NCBI RefSeq assembly: GCF_003815775.1
Contig: NZ_CP033926.1
Coordinates: forward strand, 3,720,001-3,784,000
Length of the DNA stretch: 64,000 bases
Source of the DNA: Chryseobacterium joostei
Lineage (GTDB): Bacteria > Bacteroidota > Bacteroidia > Flavobacteriales > Weeksellaceae
Direction: 5' to 3'
Below, piece after piece: positions 51,786 to 61,722 of the stretch. A program made the position numbers and the translations under genes. The notes under the pieces are model-generated. The model was not told the origin of the DNA and did not search any database. It saw nothing but the letters and a program-made list of their open reading frames with translations. The stretch's first letter is position 1, and the number at the start of each line of letters is the position of its first letter.

Positions 51786-53006
51786 ATGGATTTTAAGTAC
51801 AAAACAGTAGCGGAAATTAACGCTATGTCACCTGATGAGCAGGAAAAATATCTGGCTGACAAGAAAACACATGAAGATAAGGTTGCTAAAGATCAAGTTG
51901 ACAAAACTGTAACTGAAGCATTGAAGCCTTTATTGGCAAGTCAAGATAAAACCAATGAGAGCTTGACTACAATTACACAAGAAGTCAATGCTATCACGGA
52001 AGCAATGAAATCTCGTGTTAGTTCTGAAATGAAAGGATTTCTACATACGGTTATTAAAGAAAATCATGAAGCTATTGTAAAGAACTTCAAGGAAAAAGGA
52101 TCAGCTGAATTCCTTATTGAGAAAGTTCCGGCAATGCACATGACTAATAACGGTACCGTAAGCAATATTGCGGGATTAAATATGCCTACAGGTCCTTTTG
52201 AAATTGATAACGAAATTGCAATGATTAGGGTTCCTGAGAACTTTATTCTTACAGTTATCAGAAATACTCAAAGAGCAAAAGTTCCAGAGTATTTAATGAA
52301 AAAACAACAGGTTCCAGGTGATGGAGCTGTTGCTACAGTTGAAGAGGGTGCTGTAAAACCTTTATTGCAATATAAATTTCAAAACACTTCTACCAAAAGA
52401 AAAAAATACGCTGGACGTATTGAATGGACTGAAGAATTTGAAATGGATTTTGAAGCTCTTTTGGATGCAATCATTGATATGCTTGAAAGAGATGTACTAA
52501 CAGCATGGCAGGATGGTATTATTGATATTATAGAAGCAAATGCTACATCTTACATCGGGTCTTCATTAGATGCAACGCTTCCGAATCCTGATAATGGACT
52601 AGCAATCATTGCAGCAATGCAGCAAATTAAAGTCCTTGGATTTGCGCCAGAAACAGTATTAATGAATCCTGTTGATATTGACGCAGCTATCTATACGCAG
52701 GATAAGAATGGTAATCTTCAATTGAAGCCATATATCGATGCTTCGGGTAATAGGATTGCCGGAGTTAGATTAGTTCCATCTTTAAAAATTGATGCAGGAC
52801 AGGCTATTGTGGGAGAGTTTAGTATTTATAAAGAAATCCATACAGGTTTTATCTTCAGAAGAGGACAGTATAATGAACAATTCATCGAAAACGAATATAC
52901 GGCCGTAGGTGAGGTATTTTCAATTCTTAATGCAGCACCTGCTGAATATCCTGGAATTATAAAACTAAATCTAGCAACGGTTAAGGCAGCTTTAAAATCA
53001 GCTTAA
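51786..53006 (+). CDS. Major capsid protein, HK97 fold
   Basis: The 406-residue protein has an N-terminal coiled scaffold-like delta domain (residues 1-100, MSPDEQEKYLADKKTHEDKVAK), then the HK97 core: ATVEEGAVKPLLQYKFQNTSTKRKKYAGRIEWTEEFEMD, AMQQIKVLGFAPETVLMNPVDIDAAI, and IVGEFSIYKEIHTGFIFRRGQ. The delta part is probably removed by the upstream protease during maturation. It starts 1 bp after the protease stop. Confidence 0.93.
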   Translation: MDFKYKTVAEINAMSPDEQEKYLADKKTHEDKVAKDQVDKTVTEALKPLLASQDKTNESLTTITQEVNAITEAMKSRVSSEMKGFLHTVIKENHEAIVKNFKEKGSAEFLIEKVPAMHMTNNGTVSNIAGLNMPTGPFEIDNEIAMIRVPENFILTVIRNTQRAKVPEYLMKKQQVPGDGAVATVEEGAVKPLLQYKFQNTSTKRKKYAGRIEWTEEFEMDFEALLDAIIDMLERDVLTAWQDGIIDIIEANATSYIGSSLDATLPNPDNGLAIIAAMQQIKVLGFAPETVLMNPVDIDAAIYTQDKNGNLQLKPYIDASGNRIAGVRLVPSLKIDAGQAIVGEFSIYKEIHTGFIFRRGQYNEQFIENEYTAVGEVFSILNAAPAEYPGIIKLNLATVKAALKSA

Positions 53007-53024
53007 TAATAAAAATACTAGAAT

Positions 53025-53264
53025 ATGTCAGCTAAATTAAAACAAGAAGAAAGCAAGGAGGTTAAAGGGGAAAAAGTATCCTTTAGTTCGGCAAGTGATT
53101 ACATGGCTATTAAGCTAAATGGTCAAGATGGGAAACCACAGGGAGAAACATTTGTAGAGCATAAGATTTTTGCTAAGAAATTAATCGCCTCAAAAAAAGC
53201 GACTGAGGACAAGGATGCTAAAATTGAGTTTTCAGCTTCAAATACTCAAATTCTTAAAGATTAA
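53025..53264 (+). CDS. Small head-associated hypothetical protein
   Basis: The 79-residue protein (GEKVSFSSASDYMAIKLNGQDGKPQG) is charged at both ends. Its place after the capsid gene suggests a decoration or head-completion role; no family visible. Confidence 0.5.
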   Translation: MSAKLKQEESKEVKGEKVSFSSASDYMAIKLNGQDGKPQGETFVEHKIFAKKLIASKKATEDKDAKIEFSASNTQILKD

Positions 53265-53266
53265 TT

Positions 53267-53929
53267 ATGAGCCTAATAGATAGTACATACTTCGTTGATT
53301 CCAATATGATTGCGAACGTCAATGAACCAGACCCGAACTCAAAAACGGAGAATGTTCTTGATCTTATGATTAAGAGGGGGGAGAAGTCTGTACTGTCTTT
53401 TGCTTTTGGATTAGAAATGTGGGATGATTTCAAACAATACATTACAAATGGAATTGACCCAAATACCCCACAAAAATATAAAGACATAATCAATGGCAAG
53501 CATTATGAAAAAGATGGTAAAAAATGCTATTGGAATGGCTTGATTCAAGAGGATACAAAGGAAAGTCTTTTGGCTGATTATGTCTATTGTGAGTACCATA
53601 ATGATAATGTTACCCAAACAGTAGGAGTTGGAGAAGTTGCCATTGATAATAAAGTGGGGGACAGGACTTCAATGATTCCAAAAATCACAAAGGTATGGAA
53701 CCGATTTATTACAAAGTTACATGATGGAGTAAGGTCTTTTCCTGCCGGATATACAATAGAGGGAAATCCATATTGGATAATTAAGGGGTGTAGGGATTAC
53801 TACGGTATTTACCCAAAACATGGAGAAGTATCCCTTATGCAATTCCTATTTGACAATAAGGATAAGTATCCTTTGTTTGATCAGAATTATAGACGCTTTG
53901 GAGAATTTAGAAACGAGTTTGGAATATGA
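53267..53929 (+). CDS. Head-tail connector-like protein (DUF6712-type)
   Basis: The 220-residue protein has NEPDPNSKTENVLDLMIKRGEKSVLSFAFGLEMWDDF and later ESLLADYVYCEYHNDNVTQTVGVGEVAI. Its size, helical content and place right after the capsid group match DUF6712-type head-tail adaptors of Bacteroidota phages. It overlaps the next gene by ATGA. Confidence 0.55.
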   Translation: MSLIDSTYFVDSNMIANVNEPDPNSKTENVLDLMIKRGEKSVLSFAFGLEMWDDFKQYITNGIDPNTPQKYKDIINGKHYEKDGKKCYWNGLIQEDTKESLLADYVYCEYHNDNVTQTVGVGEVAIDNKVGDRTSMIPKITKVWNRFITKLHDGVRSFPAGYTIEGNPYWIIKGCRDYYGIYPKHGEVSLMQFLFDNKDKYPLFDQNYRRFGEFRNEFGI

Positions 53930-54447
53930 TAAACCATAACACTCTTTTATATCGGGTATTAGATCGTACAATCAAAGTCAAATTCCAGAACAATGAATTT
54001 GTAGCCAATTATACAGAGGGAGATTTGTTTGAACTAGTTGCAAAACTTAATGATTCAGCCACAAAATACCCGATTATTTGGCTTCAAACAGGATATACAG
54101 TAGAAAGAAGAAAGCAGGAAGAGAAGACTAAAATGATAGGCTGTAAATTCTTTCTTATCACATTGGGAAGTAGAACTGATAGATATAAAAAAAGGTTTGA
54201 AAGTACATATGACAATGTACTGTATCCTCTTTTATCTAAAATTGATAAAGTCTTTGATAAATCAAAAGGAATTACAGCTTCAGATGTTGATTCTTATATG
54301 GTGTTTCCACTTAATGACATTGCAAAAGATGAAAACGGGAAACAAATACCAGAACTAACAGCTATTACAGAGATATGGGATGCTGTATTATTTGAGACGG
54401 ATATAACAATTTCAAATAGCTGTTTCCCTGAATTATTAATTAAATAA
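53926..54447 (+). CDS. Tail-terminator/completion-like protein
   Basis: The 173-residue protein (KYPIIWLQTGYTVERRKQEEKTKMIGCKFFLITLGSRTDRYKKRFESTYDNVLYPLL) has a beta-strand then helix pattern like tail-terminator proteins and sits where these genes normally are, between connector and tail tube. Assignment is by position. Confidence 0.45.
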   Translation: MINHNTLLYRVLDRTIKVKFQNNEFVANYTEGDLFELVAKLNDSATKYPIIWLQTGYTVERRKQEEKTKMIGCKFFLITLGSRTDRYKKRFESTYDNVLYPLLSKIDKVFDKSKGITASDVDSYMVFPLNDIAKDENGKQIPELTAITEIWDAVLFETDITISNSCFPELLIK

Positions 54448-54458
54448 AAATAAAAATA

Positions 54459-55355
54459 ATGTTAAAAATTAAAAAATGTAGTGTAGCGGATATGGTTGCC
54501 AGAGTAGGTGGTCTATTTTGCGATGAAGAACAAATTACCGGAATTATTTTAGCAGATAGAAAAGTAAGGTTTGATCCGTCAACATTCACTAAAACAATCC
54601 TGGATGATTTTATCCAAAAAGATTCAATTATTGGAACATTAAAATTCTTTTCGGCTGAAGATGCTGACGTTGATCCAACATTTACAGATTCTCCAATTGG
54701 TGAGAGTACTAAACAAAACCTAGGTATTAAAAAATGGAACCTAACCTTTAATAAAGGTAATTGTTTTCAAAATGAATTGCAAAAGCTTGATAAAAGTGAA
54801 AGGTATTCAATATTCCTAGTATTTACTGATGGATCAATTCTAGGTCAGTACATGAATGATGGAAAAATCAAAGGCTTTAATGTAAGGTTGTTCACCGGAA
54901 TCAAAAAAGTAAAGACGGCTGCTGAGGGTGGAGGTTCCACGTTAAGAGTTGATCTTATGGCTGATGCTATGAAATATTGGCAAGGAAAGTCTGCACTGGT
55001 AGAAAGCGAAGAAATTGACTTCACAGAATTAAATCCTGTGGCTGGTGTTTCTGTGGATATTGTTTCACCATTAATAGCTGCTGGAACTAAAACTAAAGTT
55101 AGGGTTTCAAATATGTGTGCAAATAGTCCAGTTACAGGATTAACAGCTCCTTTGAACTGGAAGTTAAAAAGAAACGGATCATTAGAGTCTATCACTGCCA
55201 TTAGCGAGATTAATGGTGAGTATGAGTTTACGCATGCAGCATTACTTGCAAATGATAAAGTTTCATTTGAAATTAATGAGGGAGGTTATCCTGTTTATAT
55301 TCTTGATACTGACTACTACGCTGGTAAATCAATCGAAGAAAAAGTTTCTGCATAA
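54459..55355 (+). CDS. Predicted tail tube protein with C-terminal Ig-like domain
   Basis: The 298-residue protein has an N-terminal part (1-205) rich in strands, with RLFTGIKKVKTAAEGGGSTLRVDLMADAMKYW, and a C-terminal domain of about 85 residues (VAGVSVDIVSPLIAAGTKTKVRVSNM, later ISEINGEYEFTHAALLANDKVSFE) that resembles a bacterial Ig-like fold. Major tail proteins often carry such surface domains. Assignment by position and shape. Confidence 0.55.
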   Translation: MLKIKKCSVADMVARVGGLFCDEEQITGIILADRKVRFDPSTFTKTILDDFIQKDSIIGTLKFFSAEDADVDPTFTDSPIGESTKQNLGIKKWNLTFNKGNCFQNELQKLDKSERYSIFLVFTDGSILGQYMNDGKIKGFNVRLFTGIKKVKTAAEGGGSTLRVDLMADAMKYWQGKSALVESEEIDFTELNPVAGVSVDIVSPLIAAGTKTKVRVSNMCANSPVTGLTAPLNWKLKRNGSLESITAISEINGEYEFTHAALLANDKVSFEINEGGYPVYILDTDYYAGKSIEEKVSA

Positions 55356-55618
55356 TGAAGTACACAGTTGGTAAATATGTAATTGTGCCAGAAAAACCTT
55401 TTTCATCAATGGATAAGGCTGTACAATACATTCAAGGAGCATATCCAGAATTGGACAAAGAAACGATTGATAAATATTTATATCCCAAAATTAAAGAGGA
55501 TGGCGATAATAAATCCACAAACTCTATTGAAAAGGGTGAAGCTAGCCAAGACGTTGACTCCAAAAATAGTACAACAGGCTCTAAGGGAATCAAGTCTTCC
55601 GTTAATAAACCAGGATAA
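55355..55618 (+). CDS. Hypothetical tail-region protein
   Basis: The 87-residue protein has a folded N-terminal half (GKYVIVPEKPFSSMDKAVQYIQ) and a disordered Ser/Lys/Asp-rich tail. Its second half overlaps by 119 bp with the next gene in another frame. Place suggests a tail assembly role. Confidence 0.55.
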   Translation: MKYTVGKYVIVPEKPFSSMDKAVQYIQGAYPELDKETIDKYLYPKIKEDGDNKSTNSIEKGEASQDVDSKNSTTGSKGIKSSVNKPG

Positions 55619-55994
55619 CTTATTACGAGGTAAAACGAGCGATGGGGGCAGAATGCCCCTATACTCTCGTAAATACAGGCGTGGTAACTTGTATTATCGA
55701 GCCTATAAAATGAGATCCAATCCTTTAAATAAGGGTAGATGGGATTTGCTTCACTTTTGGAATAAAAAGTACAATGGACTTTTTTACAGAAGTATTAAGG
55801 CAAAGGTAAATTTGAAAGAAGTAAAGTTTACCACAGACTACAGTCCTATGTACATGAGGGACATATACGCTATCATCAATAAACAAAGGATCATAGGTAT
55901 AACAAAACAGCAAATGTTAGAAGCTCAGATTCGCAATAAGCCCAAAGTGAGAAAACAGATAGATAATATCATTAATAACGGAAGAATTAGATAA
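55500..55994 (+). CDS. Minor tail/virion morphogenesis-like protein
   Basis: The 164-residue protein has LPLINQDNLLRGKTSDGGRMPLYSRKYRRGN and later MRSNPLNKGRWDLLHFWNKKYNG, a pattern of a Bacteroidota phage family (L.rG...dG....YS..Y). The start at 55500 is chosen because the longer frame from 55383 lies inside the other gene. The overlap of 119 bp in a different frame is large for phage genes. Confidence 0.55.
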   Translation: MAIINPQTLLKRVKLAKTLTPKIVQQALRESSLPLINQDNLLRGKTSDGGRMPLYSRKYRRGNLYYRAYKMRSNPLNKGRWDLLHFWNKKYNGLFYRSIKAKVNLKEVKFTTDYSPMYMRDIYAIINKQRIIGITKQQMLEAQIRNKPKVRKQIDNIINNGRIR

Positions 55995-56254
55995 TGTGTA
56001 ATTGTAGCAAGCCTATTACAAAGACAGAATGCCAGATATTAAGGAAGTATGCAGAAGATCCTGAATCTAGAAACTTCATATATCATGTTTTTGATGATGA
56101 ACGAGGCTTGGCTTTGGCTCAGATTCTCAAAGGGGAAAATCCTAACCAAATAGCAGCTATCAATGGCTTTTTAGGTTCAGATGGATTAGTTGAGTGGTAT
56201 TATGTAAAAGAACACCCCTGTTTATATGAAAACGAAAAAAACGAAGAAAAATAA
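55994..56254 (+). CDS. Hypothetical tail-region protein
   Basis: The 86-residue protein (TKTECQILRKYAEDPESRNFIYHVFDDERGLALAQILKG) is mostly helical. Start overlaps the last base of the previous stop. Could be part of a tail assembly chaperone pair with the next gene. Confidence 0.5.
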   Translation: MCNCSKPITKTECQILRKYAEDPESRNFIYHVFDDERGLALAQILKGENPNQIAAINGFLGSDGLVEWYYVKEHPCLYENEKNEEK

Positions 56255-56894
56255 TAAAGTAAAGTTTTACCAAGACAGTAAAGAACTCCCCTTTTGGAAC
56301 TATAAAAGAATAGTACAGACAGGGGATTTTTTATACATGGTAAAAGGTTATGAATTTGGAGATGAAATAATCATAGATAAAGAAGAATTGGAAAATAAGT
56401 TTGATTCAATTCTCCAGGACTATGTTTTATCTCAAAATTCTAAAAACGAGGAAATAACTAATTATTGCAACTATTTGATTGCAATTAATGAGATTAGAAA
56501 GCTTGAAATAATTGTAGAGATAATTGATAGGATTACCGAATCCAATGAAAAAAAGAAGTCTCTAGGGATTGAGCCGGATTACTCCATTGTAAAAGAATTA
56601 TTACAAAAAGTAAAGGTTCAAAAAAGTGATGATATTTCCATTCAAAGACAAAAGGTTTTAGACAAAATTCAGAAGTACAAAAACCAAGCTGAAAAATCAA
56701 AATTGGCAATTGAAAACGCTGAGAATGATAATTCTTCAGATTATGATATTGATGAACAATATATCGGTGTCTGTCTTGGATTAGAAATGCATGTTGATCC
56801 AAAGCTTATTTCACTTTATGAATATGGAGTAATGGTTAAAATGTTAGTAAGTAAAGTAGAAACTATAAATAAATCAAACCAAAATGCCAGATAA
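56226..56894 (+). CDS. Hypothetical protein before tape measure gene, chaperone position
   Basis: The 222-residue protein is helical and charged, with IAINEIRKLEIIVEIIDRI and a C-terminal ISLYEYGVMVKMLVSKVETI. Genes directly before the tape measure normally encode tail assembly chaperones; no frameshift signal was identified. It overlaps both neighbours (29 and 11 bp). Confidence 0.5.
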   Translation: MKTKKTKKNNKVKFYQDSKELPFWNYKRIVQTGDFLYMVKGYEFGDEIIIDKEELENKFDSILQDYVLSQNSKNEEITNYCNYLIAINEIRKLEIIVEIIDRITESNEKKKSLGIEPDYSIVKELLQKVKVQKSDDISIQRQKVLDKIQKYKNQAEKSKLAIENAENDNSSDYDIDEQYIGVCLGLEMHVDPKLISLYEYGVMVKMLVSKVETINKSNQNAR

Positions 56895-59800
56895 ATTAGC
56901 CGTCATTCAGGGGGAGGCTTCCGTAAAGGAACTTAATGATATTGATAATGCGACTAAAGAACTTGTATCTTCATTTAATTCGCTTTTGTCAATAACGGAA
57001 GCTATAAATAAGCAATTTCAATCAGGAAAGCCAAAAGATTATGCTTCTGGACTTAAGCAATTAAATACCCTTACTAAAGATTATGCAGTAATTGAAAAAG
57101 AGCTTGCTAACATTAAATTGAAATTAGCCCAGATAGAGACTCAAGAGACAAAAACTATCACCGAGCAGAATAGAGCGAGAAAAGAAGCGGCTAATGCTGT
57201 AATAGCTGAAGTGAAAGCGGAGAGGGTCCAACAACAGCAATCACAAGCAAGTGCAAGTGCTTATCAAAGAGTTTCTCAAGAAGCTAATAAATTAAAAAGA
57301 CAAGCAAAGGACCTTGAAGCAGAAATGCTTTTACTAACAAGGGACTTTAGGATGGGGCTGATCACCCAAGAAAAGTACAGTCAAGAATTAGCCATACTAC
57401 AAGGTCGTTTCTCAGTAACAGTACAAAGAGCCAGAGAATTAGATGCTGAACTTAAGCGTATAGATGCCAATGTTGGAGATAGGCAAAGAAATGTAGGTAA
57501 CTATCAACAGGCTGCAATGTCAGGAGTGAAGCAGTTAGAGACACAAATAAAGTCAATGATTGCTATGTATGTGGGATTTCAGGCTGTTATTAGTGGGGCT
57601 GGAAAACTGATGCATAATAATTATGAACTATCAGACACTCTAGTAGATTTACAAATTCGTTTGAACGGAAACAAAAAAGCAGCTGATGAATTATTTGAAT
57701 CCCTTAAAAATATTGACACAAGGACCAGTCTTGGAGAGCTTGTTAATACAGCTGCAATTGTAGCAAAAAAAGGAGTTGCCAAGGAAGAAATTGAGGGGAT
57801 TACAAAGGCTTTAGATGATTACTTTATTGTTGCAGGAAAAGAAGCCGGAAATAGAGAAGAGGGTACAGCATCGATTATCAAGCTTATATCCATCTTCAAC
57901 CATGATAAGCATATTACAGCGGAAAGGGTAACGGAAATCGGAACAGCACTTGTTAAGCTTCAAAATTCCGGGGTAGCAACCGGTTCTAAAATGATCGATG
58001 TAGCAGAAAGGATTGGAGCAATTAGGGGAATTACGGGCGTTACACTTCCCCAAGTATTAGGTTTTGCTGCAGCAATTGAACAACTAGGACAAAAAAGCGA
58101 GGTTGCAGGTACGGCTGGTATGCAAATTTTAACAAAGGTTCTTTCAGATATGCCAAAGTATGCTAAAATGGCAAATGTATCTGTAGAAGAGCTTAGAAAG
58201 GCTTATAGTGAAAATCCATTTGAAGCTGTTGTTATGGTTGCTGAGGGAGTTCTTAAAAGTGGAGATTTTGAGAAAATATCTCAGGACCTTGAAGAAGTTG
58301 GTGTTAGAGGGGCTAGAGTAAAAGGGGTATTGGGGGATATTGCCGGAAACGCTGATTTTGTTAGAAAGAGAATAAAGGATGCAGGTTTAGCAATCAATGA
58401 AACCGGATATTTATCAGAAACAGCCGCTTTAAAACAAGAAAACTATGCTGCAACTGTAGACAAGATTAAAAAGGAATTTGAGTTAATAGGAAACTCAAAA
58501 GGCTTCATGAACTTCTTAAAGGGATCATCTAATTTATTGATGAATCTAATTAAGATTGTTACAGCTATTCCTTTTGGCTTAGTAATTACCGGAATCACCT
58601 TAGTTACTGCTGCATGGGCTTATTATAAAGGGGTTGCTATTCAAGCAGCTATTGCAACTGCTTGGAATAACTCACAAACACTTTTAGGTACAATCAGAAA
58701 CAGGGCTGCGAGTCTTGGTCTTCTTGGAGAAGCTGAAGCAATGAGAGCGCACACAGTATCTACCAATTTGAATACCGCTGCAAGGACCTTAAATATAGTG
58801 AGTCTAGAAAGTCAAATTGCACAAGAAGTATCTGCTATTGCGGCATTAGAGGCTCAAATAGCAGTAACAGAAGCTGAGGTGATCGCAAAAAGACAACAAA
58901 TAGCCGCCCGTGAAGCTCATATTATCGCATTGGAAGCCGAAATTATTGCGCAAAGAGAAGCGACAGTTGCAACAACCGGATTAAATGCTGCAACTAAAGC
59001 ATCTCCCTTAGGAATGGTGTTGGGAGTACTTGCCTTAGCCATCCCATTACTAATCATGTATGCTGAAAAAACTGAAAAAGTAGCAATAAAAACAAGAAGC
59101 GCAGCTGATAATCAAAAGGATCTTAATGACGCAATGAGTAAAGGAGCGAAAAACGCGGGTGATGAAGCTTTTGAACTGGATAATCTTTATAGAAAAGCAA
59201 CAGATGTAAATGCTGCAACAAAAGATCGAAACGCAGCTGTACAGAAGTTAAAAGATTTATTCCCGTCATACTTTGGAAAAATAGATCAAGAAATTATCAA
59301 AAATGGCAAGGCTGAAGCCAGTTATATAAGTCTTAAAAATGCCATTGTAGCAGCTTCAAGAGCGGAAGCTATTAAAGACAAATTAAAAGGAAGAGAATCT
59401 GAAAGGTTATCTCAGGAAGAAGCAATAAGAAGAAAATTAGCATCTGAGCTTGAAAATAGGAAGAAGTTGAAGCTTCAAAGTGATCTTGGAATTGATGAAA
59501 CGACAACCATAGACAATGGTGATGGTAAGGAAATTTTCATCAAAAAAGATAGTAAAAAACTATTAGAAGCCAGCACTGTTAGAGCTTATAACTTGATTAA
59601 ACAGCTTGGTAATAATAGAAAAAAATACAATAATGAAGATAAAATATTACTGGATCAATTAGAGATTGATCTAAAGGCTTCCGAAAAATATAGGGAGGAT
59701 AAGGCGAATTTGCTAGGAAAGTTTGCAAGGAACGAAGAAGATCCTAAAAAAGAAAAGAAAGAAAAAAAATATACCGGAGCCAGCATAACGGGAGAACAAA

Positions 59801-61722
59801 AAGACGCTGTTAATATAGCTCAATCTGAAAAAGACGGAGAAATAGCGAGCCAAAAGGAAAAGCTATTAAGATTAGAAATTTCTCAAAAAGAATATTGGGA
59901 AGAGTATATAAAAATATTCCAGAAATACCGAGACAAAATATCATCATTTCTAAAAGGTGGTAATGCAAAAGAAAAACAGATAGAAGCTTCTGTTAGAAGA
60001 AGAGCTGTGGAGGAACTAGAAAAAGCAAATAAAGAGCTTTACGACTATGAAAAAAAGAATCTAGAAGAATCTTTCAAAATGAAGTCTAATTCACTTGAAA
60101 GACAATCAAAGGAACTAGAAAACGCTGATTACTTAAGTGAAAGCGACCGACTAAATAAATTAATAGAAATTGATAGTCAGATAATTTCTGAGTTAAATAA
60201 TTACTATGATGAACAGTTAAACTTAGCTAAAAATGCTGCTCAAGAGACTATTGAGTTAGAACGCAAACGAGATGAAGAGATTGGAAAAGTTGTTGATCAA
60301 AGATTTGAAAGAACAAAATCACTTTTTGAAGCAACTAAAAAGGATTTAGAAAAGCAAGCAGAATTCAATAATTCATTTGAAAGGCTGAGTGATGAAGAGC
60401 AGAAGAGCTTAATAATTTCTAATAAAAAATTATCAAATCAAGAAAGAGAATATAGACTTCAATTATTAGAGATCAATAATCAGATCAAGCAGAATAATTT
60501 AAAGATTGAAGAACTTAAAGTATTAAAACAGCAGTATGAAACGAAAATAGCTATTGCTACAGTCGGGGGGATAGTTAACCCGGAAGATGTCAAAAACGTT
60601 GCAGATCTTGAAGCGAACATTAAAGGTTTGGTTAACGCTAATGAAGAGCTTAACAATCAAGGAAAAGATTTAGTTTCTGAAAGAACCAGGGGAATTAGAG
60701 AGGCTGTAAGTTCCGGTTTAAAAAATCTTGGATTTGAACACATAGCAGATGCATATGATGCTACTATGGAGCGTTTGAAAGGGAAAACGGCCGATTGGAA
60801 AGACTATGCCGTTATGGCTGTTGCTGCTGTTCTTGATTCATTAACATCTCTTAATACAGCTCAGAAAGAAAAAACTATTGCAGCCTTAGACGAACAATTA
60901 AAATACTCTCAACAAACAACAGAACAAGAAGTAGGGTTTATAAATAGTCGATTAGAAGCCCTGAATAACCTAGAAGATCTAACCGCAGAACAAATTACTG
61001 AAAGAAACAGACTCGAAGATGAAGCTAGAACATATCAGGAACAGCAAAGACAAAGAGAAAAGTTAATTGAAACTCAAAAGGCAAGGGCCGAACAAAAAGC
61101 AGCTGCACAACAGGCTTTGATTAATGGTGCTTTGGCTGCTACTATGACACTTGCTCAAATGGGATTCATTGCAGGGGCCATACCTGCAGCCCTTGCATTA
61201 GGTTTTGGTATTGCTCAATCAGTGGCTATAATGTCCAAAGACCCAGTTCCAAAGTATTGGATGGGTAGACAAGGTGGTAAGGCAGAATTTGCTATCAAGG
61301 ATGAAATGGGAGCCGAAATACACACGGATAAAAATGATAATATCATTTCATTAGGATCGAATAAAGGGCCATCTAAAACCTGGTTAAATGAGGGAGATAA
61401 AATCTATACTGCCTTTGAATCAAAAAGGATTTTGGGGGCAATGGGGCCTGATGCAAAGATAGGCAGGAATCTATTTAGACGGGCTACAGAACAAAGTCTA
61501 ACCGCTCCAAGAGTAACGGTTGTGAATAATAATGTTGATAATTCAGATGCTATTGCAGATAAGATTGGGAAGCGTTTTGATAAGTCATTAGCAAGATATG
61601 ACAAGCCTGTAATTGAAAAAAGGAACGGTAAAATAATTCGTTACAGAGGGGCGGATCACGGGGTTGAAATTGGAGAATACAACTTAAAAACATTAGAAGA
61701 AAAATACTATGATACCTATTAA
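56884..61722 (+). CDS. Tail tape measure protein (TP901 core)
   Basis: The 1612-residue protein is the largest in the window. Residues 1-215 are coiled coil; 225-520 hold the TP901-type core (IGTALVKLQNSGVATGSKMIDVAERIGAI, VTLPQVLGFAAAIEQLGQKSEVAGTAGMQILTKVL); membrane-active helices appear near 560-585, 700-720 and 1415-1450 (LAATMTLAQMGFIAGAIPAALALGFGIAQ). The rest is coiled coil. At the usual 1.5 angstrom per residue the tail would be about 240 nm, implying a long-tailed siphovirus. This length is calculated, not observed. Confidence 0.92.
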   Translation: MPDKLAVIQGEASVKELNDIDNATKELVSSFNSLLSITEAINKQFQSGKPKDYASGLKQLNTLTKDYAVIEKELANIKLKLAQIETQETKTITEQNRARKEAANAVIAEVKAERVQQQQSQASASAYQRVSQEANKLKRQAKDLEAEMLLLTRDFRMGLITQEKYSQELAILQGRFSVTVQRARELDAELKRIDANVGDRQRNVGNYQQAAMSGVKQLETQIKSMIAMYVGFQAVISGAGKLMHNNYELSDTLVDLQIRLNGNKKAADELFESLKNIDTRTSLGELVNTAAIVAKKGVAKEEIEGITKALDDYFIVAGKEAGNREEGTASIIKLISIFNHDKHITAERVTEIGTALVKLQNSGVATGSKMIDVAERIGAIRGITGVTLPQVLGFAAAIEQLGQKSEVAGTAGMQILTKVLSDMPKYAKMANVSVEELRKAYSENPFEAVVMVAEGVLKSGDFEKISQDLEEVGVRGARVKGVLGDIAGNADFVRKRIKDAGLAINETGYLSETAALKQENYAATVDKIKKEFELIGNSKGFMNFLKGSSNLLMNLIKIVTAIPFGLVITGITLVTAAWAYYKGVAIQAAIATAWNNSQTLLGTIRNRAASLGLLGEAEAMRAHTVSTNLNTAARTLNIVSLESQIAQEVSAIAALEAQIAVTEAEVIAKRQQIAAREAHIIALEAEIIAQREATVATTGLNAATKASPLGMVLGVLALAIPLLIMYAEKTEKVAIKTRSAADNQKDLNDAMSKGAKNAGDEAFELDNLYRKATDVNAATKDRNAAVQKLKDLFPSYFGKIDQEIIKNGKAEASYISLKNAIVAASRAEAIKDKLKGRESERLSQEEAIRRKLASELENRKKLKLQSDLGIDETTTIDNGDGKEIFIKKDSKKLLEASTVRAYNLIKQLGNNRKKYNNEDKILLDQLEIDLKASEKYREDKANLLGKFARNEEDPKKEKKEKKYTGASITGEQKDAVNIAQSEKDGEIASQKEKLLRLEISQKEYWEEYIKIFQKYRDKISSFLKGGNAKEKQIEASVRRRAVEELEKANKELYDYEKKNLEESFKMKSNSLERQSKELENADYLSESDRLNKLIEIDSQIISELNNYYDEQLNLAKNAAQETIELERKRDEEIGKVVDQRFERTKSLFEATKKDLEKQAEFNNSFERLSDEEQKSLIISNKKLSNQEREYRLQLLEINNQIKQNNLKIEELKVLKQQYETKIAIATVGGIVNPEDVKNVADLEANIKGLVNANEELNNQGKDLVSERTRGIREAVSSGLKNLGFEHIADAYDATMERLKGKTADWKDYAVMAVAAVLDSLTSLNTAQKEKTIAALDEQLKYSQQTTEQEVGFINSRLEALNNLEDLTAEQITERNRLEDEARTYQEQQRQREKLIETQKARAEQKAAAQQALINGALAATMTLAQMGFIAGAIPAALALGFGIAQSVAIMSKDPVPKYWMGRQGGKAEFAIKDEMGAEIHTDKNDNIISLGSNKGPSKTWLNEGDKIYTAFESKRILGAMGPDAKIGRNLFRRATEQSLTAPRVTVVNNNVDNSDAIADKIGKRFDKSLARYDKPVIEKRNGKIIRYRGADHGVEIGEYNLKTLEEKYYDTY

